Below are positions 26,761 through 34,900 of a stretch of 64,000 nt of DNA, one piece after another (the first letter of the stretch is position 1; the number at the start of each line of letters is the position of its first letter). The notes beneath the pieces are model-generated. The model was not told where the DNA came from and did no database searches. It saw nothing but the letters and a program-made list of their open reading frames with translations. A program made the position numbers and the translations under genes. Location: positions 1 to 64,000 of the forward strand of contig JAVBMV010000014.1 of assembly GCA_031552145.1 (NCBI GenBank), written 5' to 3'. Origin of the DNA: JAVBMV01 sp031552145. Its GTDB lineage: Bacteria > Myxococcota > Myxococcia > Myxococcales > UBA5297.

Positions 26761-27273
26761 ATGGAACTCGAGACGATGACGATGCGGGAGCTGGTGGACC
26801 TCCACAACGACCTGGCGCCCGACAGGCCGGCGGGGCCGAAGACCTTCAGGTGCCGGGCGCAGGCGATCGAACGCATCTGCGGGATCCTCTCCGAGCGGAT
26901 GGGGGCGACGGTCGTCGCGCCCGAGGCCGCCGGCGAGGACGCCCTGGAGGATGGAGACGGCGGGGACGAAGGGGAGGCGACCGCGCCGCCCGCCCCCGCA
27001 GCCCAGGGGCCCGGGACGCGCGCGGAGGAGGGCAGGACGTCCATCAGGGCGCGGGCCGAGCAGCTCCTGGCGGTCGTGTCGGGCCTGGAGGACGGGCAGG
27101 AGGTGGGCCTGACCTACGACGAGGTGCTGGCGGCCATCAGGGCCGAGCACCCGGGCTGCCGGACGACTGTGGCGTGCCTGAGGTGGTACGGCGTCAGGAT
27201 GCGCGGCGGCGGCGCGCGCGTGCCGCCCCGCCCGTCGCGCGGCCACGCCGCAAGGAGCGCCTCGGCCACGTGA
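26761..27273 (+). CDS. Cassette protein X (copy A, intact)
   Basis: 170 residues from the ATG at 26761, with GAGAGGAG upstream. The N-terminal part (MTMRELVDLHNDLAPDRPAG, then FRCRAQAIERIC) resembles a short helical module found at the start of DUF3489-like proteins. An acidic/Pro linker follows. The C-terminal part (RARAEQLLAVVSGLEDGQEV, LTYDEVLAAIRAEHPGCRT, VACLRWYGVRM) looks like a winged-helix domain. A nucleic-acid-binding role is therefore plausible but not shown. Convergent with Y, whose stop lies 4 bases away. A broken copy is at about 34.6-34.9 kb. Confidence 0.6.
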   Translation: MELETMTMRELVDLHNDLAPDRPAGPKTFRCRAQAIERICGILSERMGATVVAPEAAGEDALEDGDGGDEGEATAPPAPAAQGPGTRAEEGRTSIRARAEQLLAVVSGLEDGQEVGLTYDEVLAAIRAEHPGCRTTVACLRWYGVRMRGGGARVPPRPSRGHAARSASAT

Positions 27274-27276
27274 GTC

Positions 27277-27542
27277 CTACGGGCGACGGCCGAGCTCGAC
27301 GTCGCGGGCGAGGCACCAGAGGGCGTGCGCGGCGCCGCCGCGGTCGCCCTCGCCGGACGTCGCCCAGCGGCAAGGTCCAGGCCCCGCCGCCGCGCGGGGC
27401 CGGGCAGACGCCCCGCCAGCTCCACGATCCGCATGCCCGCCGCGTCGCCAGTCGCGAGCGAGTTGAACCCGACTCCGAACCCCACCTCGTCCACCGCCGC
27501 CCTGAGCTCCGCGCAGACCGTCGCCGCATCCGATCCCGACAT
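27277..27542 (-). pseudogene. Cassette protein Y (copy A, frameshifted)
   Basis: Starts MSGSDAATVCAELRAAVDEV, matching the intact copy at 34888-35169 for about 55 residues (to GLDLAA). The match continues in another frame (AAHALWCLARDVELGRRP) to a stop at 27277. A one-base frameshift near 27375 breaks it. In the original frame translation runs on antisense through X. Confidence 0.6.
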
Positions 27543-28022
27543 CGCATCCTCCCGGGCCGGTCAGGTTGCCGCCGTCGGCCCAGCGCGAACAATGCCGTCG
27601 CGCTCGCTCCCGCGGGGCCAGCGACGGGCCGTCGGCGCATCCCAGTCGGCTCCCGGGTCGGCCCGGCTCGCGTCCGGCGACGAGCCGAGAGTCGCGCTCG
27701 ATCCGAGACGCCCGGAGCGACCAGGGGCCGAATGCGGCGGCCTGGACGCGCGTCCTCGTGCCGCGCGACGCAGCAATACCCGCCGTGCGGTACGGCCTGG
27801 GCTCTCGGGGATGGCGGCGGTGCTCGTCATGGCCCGCACTGTCGCCGATTAGCTCCGTGCGGGATAGATGCACTTCGTGCAGGGGATACAATCGATCTAC
27901 TCAAAAGGGTCATCGCCAAGCAAGTCGACCCGATTCTGCTTTTGACCGCCGAAAACCACGCATCTATCGAATGTGAAGCAAACGACATTTTGATTCATTT
28001 GAACTGACTCTCTGGTCAGACC
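27543..28022. other. Gene-free stretch: conserved cassette flank and orphan coding tail
   Basis: 27543-27770 is the conserved upstream part of cassette copy A. From about 27880 composition drops sharply in GC. A plus-strand frame without a start reads LLKRVIAKQVDPILLLTAEN to a stop at 28006, which looks like the C-terminal tail of a lost gene. I see no complete gene or RNA here. Confidence 0.45.
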
Positions 28023-28277
28023 CTATTCGTTCTTTGTCCCATCAGAACGCTCATTGGAGGCGACTATCTCACCCAGTCCCACTCCAAGCCAGTTGGCCCA
28101 CCGAACCAGGGTGAAGAGGGTCATGTTCGTTCGCCCCAACTCGACCTTTCGGACATACCCAGGGCTGATCCCCAACTCATCAGCAAGGGCCTCCTGAGTG
28201 AGGCCACGTTCGCGGCGCAGCGCAGCGATCCGAGTGCCGACGCTCTTCACGACTTGGTCTGGGTCGAGCTGTGCCAT
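28023..28277 (-). CDS. XRE-family transcriptional regulator
   Basis: 84 residues from the ATG at 28277 (GGGGG just upstream); an ATG at 28304 is possible. A single Cro/CI-type helix-turn-helix covers most of it: VGTRIAALRRERGLTQEALA, DELGISPGYVRKVELG, TNMTLFTLVRWANWLGV. No other domain. It is divergent from the lipoprotein gene at 28395, with a perfect inverted repeat in the shared promoter region, so it probably regulates itself and that gene. Confidence 0.85.
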   Translation of the reverse strand: MAQLDPDQVVKSVGTRIAALRRERGLTQEALADELGISPGYVRKVELGRTNMTLFTLVRWANWLGVGLGEIVASNERSDGTKNE

Positions 28278-28280
28278 GCC

Positions 28281-28339
28281 CCCGACCCTAGAAGGGAAAG
28301 ACATCTCTTGACCTGCTACTGATCCGTGGTAGGGTCGGG
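28281..28339. promoter_or_regulatory. Inverted repeat between XRE gene and lipoprotein gene
   Basis: CCCGACCCTA (28281-28290) and its exact complement TAGGGTCGGG (28330-28339) lie 39 bases apart in the 117-base divergent intergenic region. The left arm begins 3 bases upstream of the XRE start. Candidate paired operator sites. Confidence 0.5.
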
Positions 28340-28394
28340 CAAGCGTGCTACCGATGAGAGGAAGGCGCGAGAGGCAACTAGAGGAGACCACGCA

Positions 28395-30581
28395 ATGAAG
28401 AGACAGACCAACCGACTGGCAGGACTCGGCTCCCTGCTGATTATTGGGGCAATAACAGCCTGCGGTGGTTCCAGCGTTCCATCCGCTGCTCCAGATAATC
28501 AAGAGCCAACAATGTTGGACATTGCCGGTGCGGTTCAGAAGGGCCCGTTCGTCCTGGGCTCCACCATCACCGTGTCGGTCTTGAACAAGGAGGGAAACCC
28601 CACTGGCGAGGTCTTCAATACCCAGACCATCAATGACAAAGGCGAGTTTTCAATCAACGCTCCCACCTCAGGCCTGCTTCTTCTTGAAGGCACGGGGTAT
28701 TACTTCAACGAAGTCAGTGGAGAGCTTTCGGCGGGCACACTGACACTTCGGGCCATCGTAAAGCCTACATCAGGAGCGGGGCAATCTGCCTATCTGAATG
28801 TCCTGACCCACCTTTCATCGAATCGAATTCGCAAGTTACTCAAGGATGGGCTGAATTTCAAGACGGCACGCGAGCAGGCGGAGTCCGAGGTACGAGCGGC
28901 ACTAAATATAAGTCCTACCAAGAGCATCAGTTTCGACTCCTCCTCGTCCCTCAATCTCCTGGGCGGAGACACTGACGCCAACGCCTACTTGCTCGCAACA
29001 AGTGCAGTATTAATCGAGGCAGCCAGGAGCAAATCGGGCCCTGTAGAATCGAACCTCCAGGAACTGCTTAATGGCTTGGCCGGCAAAATCGAAGCAACTG
29101 GGACGATTTCCGTTGCAGATCACGACCTGCTCACATCGGCCATTCGCAAGATGGACCCCAATGTCGTTATGGCCAACATGGTCACTCGGATTAAGGCCCT
29201 GGACGTTCACTTTACAGTGCCTGACATCAACCGCATCCTCGATACCGACGAGGACGGAATCCTGAACGATCGGGATAGATGCCCAAAGTCAGCGCTGCAC
29301 AACCAAGGCAACACATGGAGCGAAGAATCATGTTGCTTTGCCACCGATCATGATGGCGGCGATGGTGCTTGTGTCAAACGTGGGACGTGTTCCGAGGGCT
29401 ATCACGCCGGCGAGGGAAAGACATGCTGCAATGAAGGATATCACGATGGCGGCGGAGGTCTGAAACAATGCGTGCCAGAGGGGACTTGCTCTCCCGGAGT
29501 CATGTATAACATAAAGGACGCGTCTTGCGGTATCGAATATGCGCTCTCCCTCGGACATGGAATCTCGAATATTATCACAAGGCGCGATTGCTTAACCCAT
29601 AGACATTTGCCTGCATGGCTGCTGGACAGGGAGGGAGGAAGTTGGGAAATGTTTTTGACTTTTCAGCCGAAATGTCCTCTCGAAAACAGCGACCCAGCCC
29701 GGGTTGTTTCTCATTCAATCCAGTTTCCATTTATAGGGCGGTATGAGATTAGCATCGACGCCTCCAAGCTGTCTGCGAACTGCTCGCCAGACGTGAAGCA
29801 GCATTGGATGCTCTGCGCAGTAGGGCGAGATTCAACTGGCGGGCCCGCGTTGTGGACTGCCTCTCTAGACCTTTTTTACTCCAGCATCAACGGGCAGGAT
29901 TGCGTCGAAAGTAGTCAATGCGACTTGGGCTCTGTTTGTGAAAAACGCTCGGGCAAATGTGTTTTGGGGTGCTATGCGACCTCGGACTGTGCGGCTTTCG
30001 AAATTTGCCAGGGAGGTGTGGGTGCCGACGCGATTGGGTCGTGTATCAACGATAGGAACAGTGCCCGTCCGTACTGTCAGTCCTGCGTCACAGGTGATTC
30101 GTGCGGCGCCCAAGGGAACCTGTGTCTCAAAGACTCATACTGCGGCGTTGATTGCAGCCAAGGCCAAGAATGCGCTGCTGGATTCGAATGTAGAGACGCG
30201 CTCCTTTTCTGGAACGCAAGGTCATGCACAGACTCAAGCGAGTGCGTTCGTGCCGATTTCCCTTGCACAGACGATGCCGACTGTCCTCTCCATGCTCAAT
30301 GCTACAAAATGACTGGAGCCAGCCGTGGCTCTTGCAGGTCGCAATGCCCATTTTCCGAAAATGGCCGATCGTACTGCTCATGCATGGCGGACAGCGACTG
30401 CCCGGCACAGACTTGCAACACGGCGCGTGGACTCTGCAGCCTTGACGCCAGAGCATGCTCCAGTGACATGGACTGTGTTCACTTAAGATGCGTTGACGTC
30501 GGCACCCATGGGGCTTGTCGTACGGGGTCGCAATGTAAGCCCGCAAACAATCTGTCGTGTTTCGACCTTCCGGGCAGATAG
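28395..30581 (+). CDS. Cys-rich surface lipoprotein with thrombospondin-3 motif
   Basis: 728 residues. The ATG at 28395 follows GAGGAG and gives a lipoprotein signal peptide ending ITAC (Cys near residue 23). Residues about 40-290 form an Ala/Ser-rich domain with repeated strand-helix pattern (AGAVQKGPFVLGSTITVSVL). A calcium-binding DTDEDGILNDRDRCP motif follows. Cys-rich units come next, including the HDGG type (DHDGGDGACV, GYHDGGGGLKQCV), then EGF-like or Dickkopf-like Cys clusters to the end (CTDDADCPLHAQC, CMADSDCPAQTC). Likely exported to the cell surface. It shares the HDGG module with the giant protein at 3157-9135. Cargo of the island, divergent from an XRE regulator. Function unknown. 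Confidence 0.75.
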   Translation: MKRQTNRLAGLGSLLIIGAITACGGSSVPSAAPDNQEPTMLDIAGAVQKGPFVLGSTITVSVLNKEGNPTGEVFNTQTINDKGEFSINAPTSGLLLLEGTGYYFNEVSGELSAGTLTLRAIVKPTSGAGQSAYLNVLTHLSSNRIRKLLKDGLNFKTAREQAESEVRAALNISPTKSISFDSSSSLNLLGGDTDANAYLLATSAVLIEAARSKSGPVESNLQELLNGLAGKIEATGTISVADHDLLTSAIRKMDPNVVMANMVTRIKALDVHFTVPDINRILDTDEDGILNDRDRCPKSALHNQGNTWSEESCCFATDHDGGDGACVKRGTCSEGYHAGEGKTCCNEGYHDGGGGLKQCVPEGTCSPGVMYNIKDASCGIEYALSLGHGISNIITRRDCLTHRHLPAWLLDREGGSWEMFLTFQPKCPLENSDPARVVSHSIQFPFIGRYEISIDASKLSANCSPDVKQHWMLCAVGRDSTGGPALWTASLDLFYSSINGQDCVESSQCDLGSVCEKRSGKCVLGCYATSDCAAFEICQGGVGADAIGSCINDRNSARPYCQSCVTGDSCGAQGNLCLKDSYCGVDCSQGQECAAGFECRDALLFWNARSCTDSSECVRADFPCTDDADCPLHAQCYKMTGASRGSCRSQCPFSENGRSYCSCMADSDCPAQTCNTARGLCSLDARACSSDMDCVHLRCVDVGTHGACRTGSQCKPANNLSCFDLPGR

Positions 30582-30780
30582 CGCCTACGCTCAAATCGTG
30601 AACAAGCGCCCTTGCGACCTGTTTGCACGAGAGCTCCTTAGGTGTCCGATGCACGAGGCACATCTATGAATCGTGCTCATAAGGCTCGAGTCTGCGGGGC
30701 ATGAGCACAAGATAAGGGATACGAATGAAGTGGCGCTGGTGTCAAGCCATCGAGCGTAGCCATGGGAAGACCAAAGGGAT

Positions 30781-31809
30781 TCACGGATCCGCAGATCGTC
30801 GCCGCCGCGCGACGGTATGGCCGCTCTCGCTCAGCGCAGGCCAGACCCAAGGGCACTCGGGCTTCGTCGCCTCCCTCCGTCGCCTGAGCAGGTCGCGCAT
30901 CGCGTCGCTGAGCACCAGAGAGAAGGCCCTGTCCTTGCCGCCCTTGGGGTTGGGGACGAACACCATGTCGCCATCCAGGTCGACATGCTCCCAACGCATC
31001 TCGATGGCGGCCGTGCGACGCATGGCGGAGAGCAGCACGAACCTCTGGAGGTCGGCCCTGACCGGGTTCTCGATTGCCGCCACCGCCTTCGCCCACTTCA
31101 CGAGCACCCCTGGGTGGACCAAGGTCGTGGACCGGCGCCTTGTCCCATGGAAGTCGACGCTCTCGGTCGGGTTCCTGGGGAGGTCCAGGTACTCGCGCGC
31201 TGCTCGGTTGTAGACGGCCCGCAGCACGCGCATGACGGAGTCTGCCGTGGCGAGGCCGCTTCGTTCGGTGAGATTCGCGTGGCGCTCGCGCACGGGCCGA
31301 CGGTCGCGCCCGATCGCGTCCAGCGGTCGATCAAGCCAGTCCTTGAGGTAGGTCTCGATCGTGTAGCGGTACTCGTCCTTCGTGCGCTGCGAGAGTCGCC
31401 TGGACTTGAGGTGGAGCTCGAGCGCCTCACGGGGGGTGGGGAAGGACTCCTTGGCATCGGGGACGGTTGGTTGCGCAGCCGCTGTCCCCAGGGGTGATGG
31501 CGCTGGCGAGGTTGGCCTCGGTGCGCTCGGCATCGCGGTGGCGATCGCCTGTGGCGCCCCCGCCGCCCTCATATCGGCCAGCACCTTGGAGACCGCCGTC
31601 CTCGCATCGTCCGCCAACATCTTTGGGTGTTCACCCACCTTGACCCGTACCTGCCTGCCGTCCTTCAGTGACTGCGCGTAGTAGGAGCGCCTGGTGGGGG
31701 TGACGATGAGATAGAAGCCCCTGAGGTCCGGGTCAGAGTAGAGGGCGCGCTCGTTCCTCTCGGGAGTGGGCGCGGTCTCGACAAATTGCTGGGTGATCCG
31801 CTCGATCAT
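30781..31809 (-). pseudogene. Tyrosine integrase lacking its catalytic C-terminus
   Basis: 342 residues from the ATG at 31809, preceded by GGAGGG. The N-terminal arm-binding domain is of P4-integrase type (DPDLRGFYLIVTPTRRSYYA, KVGEHPKMLADDART). The core-binding domain follows (EALELHLKSRRLSQRTKDEY). The catalytic domain starts with the first Arg (LLSAMRRTAAIEMRWEHVDL) and the beta-turn Lys (PNPKGGKDRAFSLVL). It then ends at WVWPALSESGHTVARRRR. The HxxR box, the second His and the nucleophilic Tyr, normally in the next 80-100 residues, are absent, and I find no continuation in other frames downstream. It lies beside the right att site, so it is the island's own, now inactive, integrase. Confidence 0.75.
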
Positions 31810-32039
31810 CTTTTGCCCTCCACGTGTTCGTGTCGTGTCCGGACACGCCCTCAAACACGGGGCGATCCGTGTCCGAGGTCTCAGGGGCACACTGCCGCAG
31901 AAGAGGCCGCCGCGTCCCCCCTCATCTGTGGTCGACTCTGGCGAGATTCGGTGTTGACATCCGCCAGGGAAGCCGTAGGATCGTCACCGTTTTGCCGTCA
32001 TCAGCCTGAGGCCCAGGCTGGGAGCGCCTGGTGGCGCGT

Positions 32040-32081
32040 TTCGTAATCAGTAGGTCCCGTGTTCGATTCACGGTGTCGGCT
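32040..32081 (+). repeat. attR: duplicated 3' end of tRNA-Thr
   Basis: Exact 42-base copy of 22879-22920. Upstream sequence does not complete a tRNA, so this is the displaced attachment half-site. It lies 230 bases from the integrase start. Confidence 0.92.
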
Positions 32082-32109
32082 CAAGGAAGACGGATGTGAT
32101 GAACTCAAG

Positions 32110-32131
32110 GGCTCGGGAAACCGGGCCTTTT
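32110..32131 (+). terminator. Displaced native terminator of tRNA-Thr
   Basis: GGCTCGG and CCGGGCC (one G-T pair) around a GAAA loop, then TTTT, 29 bases past attR. The spacing equals that of the tRNA-Thr terminator inside the island, so this is probably the original one, separated by integration. Confidence 0.65.
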
Positions 32132-32146
32132 GCTTTGGAGCCAGGC

Positions 32147-32794
32147 ATGGACCAGGTAGACCTTTCTCGGCTGGCAAGATATGGCTGGGTCAGTGTTGAA
32201 GGAGTTTCATCTCGCGAAGAGTTGGTTAGCCTTGGAAATACCCTTGGAACCCTTATCCTCACTCCCAAGGGTGAGCTGGTCAAGGAGATTCGGGTCGTTT
32301 CTAAGGAAAGTGCTGAGCCTGGATCTCAAAGCGCCCTGCATGGCACTGGCATATTTCCTCTCCATACAGACACGGTGTTTTGGCCTACTCCGATCAAATA
32401 TGTCGTGCTTCGAGGGAGTGGGGATGCGCGCAGGCCAACAATGGTGATGCATCATTCCGATCTGCTTGAGAGCTGTGACGCGAACGTCCGAGAGAATGTG
32501 CCAAAATCGGTGTGGGTGTCAAAGGCCGGTCGCCCATTCTATTGCTCCATGATGTTCTATCATGAAGGAGTGCGCTGTTTTAGATATGACTTCGACTTAA
32601 TGAGCCCAGCAAACAAGGCAGCACATATTGTTGATGAGGCTTTGCGTCCGCTTACTCAAAGCGGCATAGGTGCTCCGATTCATTGGTCTGGGAAATCCGC
32701 CATCGTTCTATCTAACTGGCTTGTGTTACATGGAAGGGGCCCTGGTCCCAGAAATGAAGGCACACGCCTTGTTGAGCGCTTATATGTGGGGTAA
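32147..32794 (+). CDS. TauD-like Fe(II)/2-oxoglutarate dioxygenase
   Basis: 215 residues from the ATG at 32147 with GGAG upstream; an earlier ATG overlaps the terminator. The iron triad is visible as His73-Thr-Asp75 (PLHTDTVFW) and distal His195 (NWLVLHGRGPGPR). Arg207, 12 residues later, suits the 2-oxoglutarate carboxylate. Flanking WPTPIKYVVLRG and HEGVRCFRYDFDLM fit the TauD/clavaminate synthase fold. It is shorter than typical TauD (about 280). Likely hydroxylates an unknown small molecule, protein or nucleotide. It is 3 bases from the HEPN gene, so the two are coupled. Composition is AT-richer than the chromosome around it. Confidence 0.75.
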   Translation: MDQVDLSRLARYGWVSVEGVSSREELVSLGNTLGTLILTPKGELVKEIRVVSKESAEPGSQSALHGTGIFPLHTDTVFWPTPIKYVVLRGSGDARRPTMVMHHSDLLESCDANVRENVPKSVWVSKAGRPFYCSMMFYHEGVRCFRYDFDLMSPANKAAHIVDEALRPLTQSGIGAPIHWSGKSAIVLSNWLVLHGRGPGPRNEGTRLVERLYVG

Positions 32795-32797
32795 GAT

Positions 32798-33766
32798 ATG
32801 ATTTGGGCAAAAGAACCATTGCTGGCAAAGGCTAAGCTCTTCTTCGAAAGGGCGAGGAACGGGTCGCCAGAGGACCCAGAGTTTGGGCTCTGGAATGCAT
32901 TTGGGCTTGAACTTCTTGCGCGCGCTGCCCTGGCTAAGATCAGTCCAACCCTCTTGGCGTTGCCTTCGGACGATCACAAGTATCTTCGCTATGCTCTGGG
33001 CTCCGGCGTCGAAACAGGGGCAAGGCGTTCAATTCCTGCGAATCTTGTGTTCTCACTCTGCAATGACTTGGTCAAAGGCTTTGGCAAGCGGGAAGCAACA
33101 ATAGCCCGCGCCTTGGCGGAGCGTCGAAACGAGGAGCTTCACTCCGGAGCCAGTGCGTTCGTGGAGTACTCCGCCAATAAATGGTTGCCCGACTTTTATC
33201 GATCATGCGTCGTTTTGGGAAACTTTCTTAACACAAACCTGGAAGAGTTGTTCGGGGAGACAGAAGCAGCGGATGCAAGGCGATTGATGGTCGAGGTGAC
33301 CAAGGATACGCGCCAAGCGGTCCAAGACAAGATTTCCGCCTGCAGGAAGGTGTTCGAGGGAAAGGCTAGACCTGAACAAGATGAAGCTCGGAAGCAAGCC
33401 GAGACGTTGGGAGAGGAGCTTTCTAGAAAGCGCCGACACCGAGCCCAGTGCCCAGCCTGCAACAGTGTTGGCACACAGGAGGGGGATTCTTTTGGACGAG
33501 AGCGAGTTGAGCATGCGGACGGCGAAATAATTGTCCGTCAAACGGTTGCTCCAGTTGCGTTTCAGTGCACGGCTTGCGGATTGAAGCTCAATGGGTTCTC
33601 TGAGCTTGAAGCGGCTGAGCTTGGTTCTCACTATTCGCGACGCACAGCATATTCGCCAGAAGAATATTATAGTCTTGTTGACCCAGACAATTTGCCGGAT
33701 CATGTTATTCAGCGATGCATAGATGAGCATCTAAGTTCGTATGGCTATGACTATGATAATGAGTGA
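32798..33766 (+). CDS. HEPN-like protein with zinc ribbon
   Basis: 322 residues. Helical N-terminal region of about 160 residues with Arg110-Asn111-x3-His115 (RRNEELHSG), the R-N-xxx-H signature of HEPN ribonucleases, in the usual setting of a helix (GKREATIARALAERRNEELH) followed by another (WLPDFYRSCVVLGNFLNTNL). A coiled segment follows (about 180-220), then a zinc ribbon (CPAC near residue 223 and CTAC near 259) and an acidic tail. No membrane segment. Starts 3 bases after the dioxygenase stop. HEPN RNases are frequent in toxin-antitoxin and anti-phage systems; an RNase role here is inference from the motif. Confidence 0.65.
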   Translation: MIWAKEPLLAKAKLFFERARNGSPEDPEFGLWNAFGLELLARAALAKISPTLLALPSDDHKYLRYALGSGVETGARRSIPANLVFSLCNDLVKGFGKREATIARALAERRNEELHSGASAFVEYSANKWLPDFYRSCVVLGNFLNTNLEELFGETEAADARRLMVEVTKDTRQAVQDKISACRKVFEGKARPEQDEARKQAETLGEELSRKRRHRAQCPACNSVGTQEGDSFGRERVEHADGEIIVRQTVAPVAFQCTACGLKLNGFSELEAAELGSHYSRRTAYSPEEYYSLVDPDNLPDHVIQRCIDEHLSSYGYDYDNE

Positions 33767-33859
33767 CCGACTGCAAGCAAGAACAGCGTCGTGGTCTCGT
33801 TGTCTCTGGTGCAGTCGATGGTCGCCGCAAAGCAATGCGGCGTCCGAGTCCACGCCAGC

Positions 33860-33925
33860 AGGGGCTACCAGGACATCGATGCTGTTTCTCATGTCGAAGG
33901 GCGTGACCGACAAATAGATCCGCAC
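33860..33925 (-). pseudogene. IS66 TnpB scrap
   Basis: About 20 codons resembling the core of IS66 accessory protein TnpB (RIYLSVTPFDMRNSIDVL; family pattern RIYL...P.DMR.S.D.L). Similarity ends on both sides. From 33767 to 34104 there is otherwise no supportable gene. Confidence 0.45.
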
Positions 33926-34104
33926 TGCCGCCGAACTGACTCGAAAAGGGCGACAGAGCAGCGGTTTGTGGATCTCTGCAACTCGATGGATACAGAGAGG
34001 AAGGCGGGCGCCAAGTCTTCAGGACTAAGAAGATTGGAGCGCTGACGGAGGATTTGCTTTTGCGGCCATTCTTGCTGCCACTTCGTGCAGTGGAGCTAGA
34101 AGAA

Positions 34105-34150
34105 TGTAGAGGGGGGGATTCGAACCCCCCGAGCGCCCTCTTGGGCCAGT
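34105..34150 (-). other. 3' fragment of a class II tRNA (Leu/Ser-like)
   Basis: On the minus strand a possible variable arm (GCCC AAGA GGGC) is followed by a perfect T arm (GGGGG TTCGAAT CCCCC), an acceptor 3' strand CCTCTAC and discriminator A. The 5' acceptor GTAGAGG and the D and anticodon arms are missing upstream, so this is not a functional tRNA. Such 3' fragments mark attachment sites of integrated elements. Confidence 0.5.
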
Positions 34151-34157
34151 GCCCATC

Positions 34158-34364
34158 TCAAAAGTGGCCGTCTCTCGTGCACGCTGGGCAGTATGTCCCG
34201 ACCTGGCTCCACAGAAGCGCACTGCCTGCGATTACGCATTTCTCAACCATATTCGTGTGGTGCATAAAGACCTCCATGGCTTTGAATAACATGGACCAGA
34301 TAGAGACGACCAGCGCGAACGAGACTTCCACCACTATTTTGATGTGCACTGCTTTTGCTGCCAA
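34158..34364 (-). CDS. Possible small membrane protein
   Basis: 68 residues from a TTG at 34364, or fewer from internal ATGs. A hydrophobic segment (IKIVVEVSFALVVSIWSML) is followed by a CVIAGSALLWSQVG stretch and CPAC near the end. No strong ribosome binding site, and it abuts the tRNA fragment. Could be chance. Confidence 0.25.
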   Translation of the reverse strand: MAAKAVHIKIVVEVSFALVVSIWSMLFKAMEVFMHHTNMVEKCVIAGSALLWSQVGTYCPACTRDGHF

Positions 34365-34624
34365 GACCTATGTTGAATGTCGTTTACCACTATTCATCGG
34401 AAGGGGCAAGATCGAGGCAGCCCGAACCGAAGCTGAAGCCTGCGGTCGGGAGGCCGGGTTCTCCCACCGACGCCGTCGCCCTCGCTCCCGGCGCCGCGCC
34501 ACGGACGTCCCCCCGGCTCCTGGGTTGTCGCGGTGCGAGCGCGACGGCGTCGGCCCGACCTGTCTGCCCTCAGAGTTCCGCTGAGTACTCCCGGACCGCC
34601 CGAGACGCCGCATCGCGCGCGCTC

Positions 34625-34900
34625 CCGAAGGCGGTGCGGCGCCACCCGCCCCCGCAGCCCAGGGGCCCGAGCCGCGGGCGGGGGAGGGGAGGACGTCCAT
34701 CAGGGCGCGGGCCGAGCAGCTCCTGGCGGTCGTGTCGGGCGTGGAGGACGGGCAGGAGGTGGGCCTGAACCTACGACGAGGTGCTGGCCGCCATCAGGGC
34801 CGAGCACCCTGGCTGCCGGACGACGGTGGCGTGCCGCTCCGCCTGTCGCGCGGCCACGCCGCCAGGACGGCGGCCCCCGCGCCCGCGTCATCTCCCTAGC
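34625..34900 (+). pseudogene. Cassette protein X (copy B, broken)
   Basis: Retains the linker and the start of the C-terminal domain (RARAEQLLAVVSGVEDGQEV). An extra A after GGGCCTGA shifts the frame, and the CLRWYGVRM segment is deleted. The N-terminal module is gone. Confidence 0.6.

Larger units (their letters stand above)
26500..27770. repeat. X/Y cassette, copy A
   Basis: A very GC-rich block with copies at 34480-35390 (B, same orientation) and, much decayed, about 37140-37300 (C). Shared with B are an upstream segment (around GCGACGGCGTCGG), gene X, convergent gene Y, and a conserved stretch upstream of Y. By eye A and B are roughly three-quarters identical where alignable, with a deletion of about 280 bases in B. 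X is intact here but Y has lost its frame. No terminal inverted repeats or transposase seen. Confidence 0.75.

Noticed and set aside
26452..27246. Long minus-strand frame upstream of the SLATT gene
   Set aside because: It runs antisense through gene X, is Arg/Pro/Gly-rich and has no family features; the SLATT protein starts at 26451 or 26481.
27880..28006. Small gene reading IDLLKRVIAKQVDPILLL on the plus strand
   Set aside because: No start codon with a ribosome binding site lies in frame; more likely the tail of a deleted gene.
34120..34130. A functional tRNA at 34.1 kb
   Set aside because: Only T arm, acceptor 3' strand and perhaps the variable arm exist; no matching 5' acceptor or anticodon arm could be found within 100 bases.
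34054..34584. Plus-strand 176-residue frame across the tRNA fragment
   Set aside because: RGGDSNPPSA is the usual translation of tRNA sequence, and the second half is GC-rich cassette DNA in a wrong frame.
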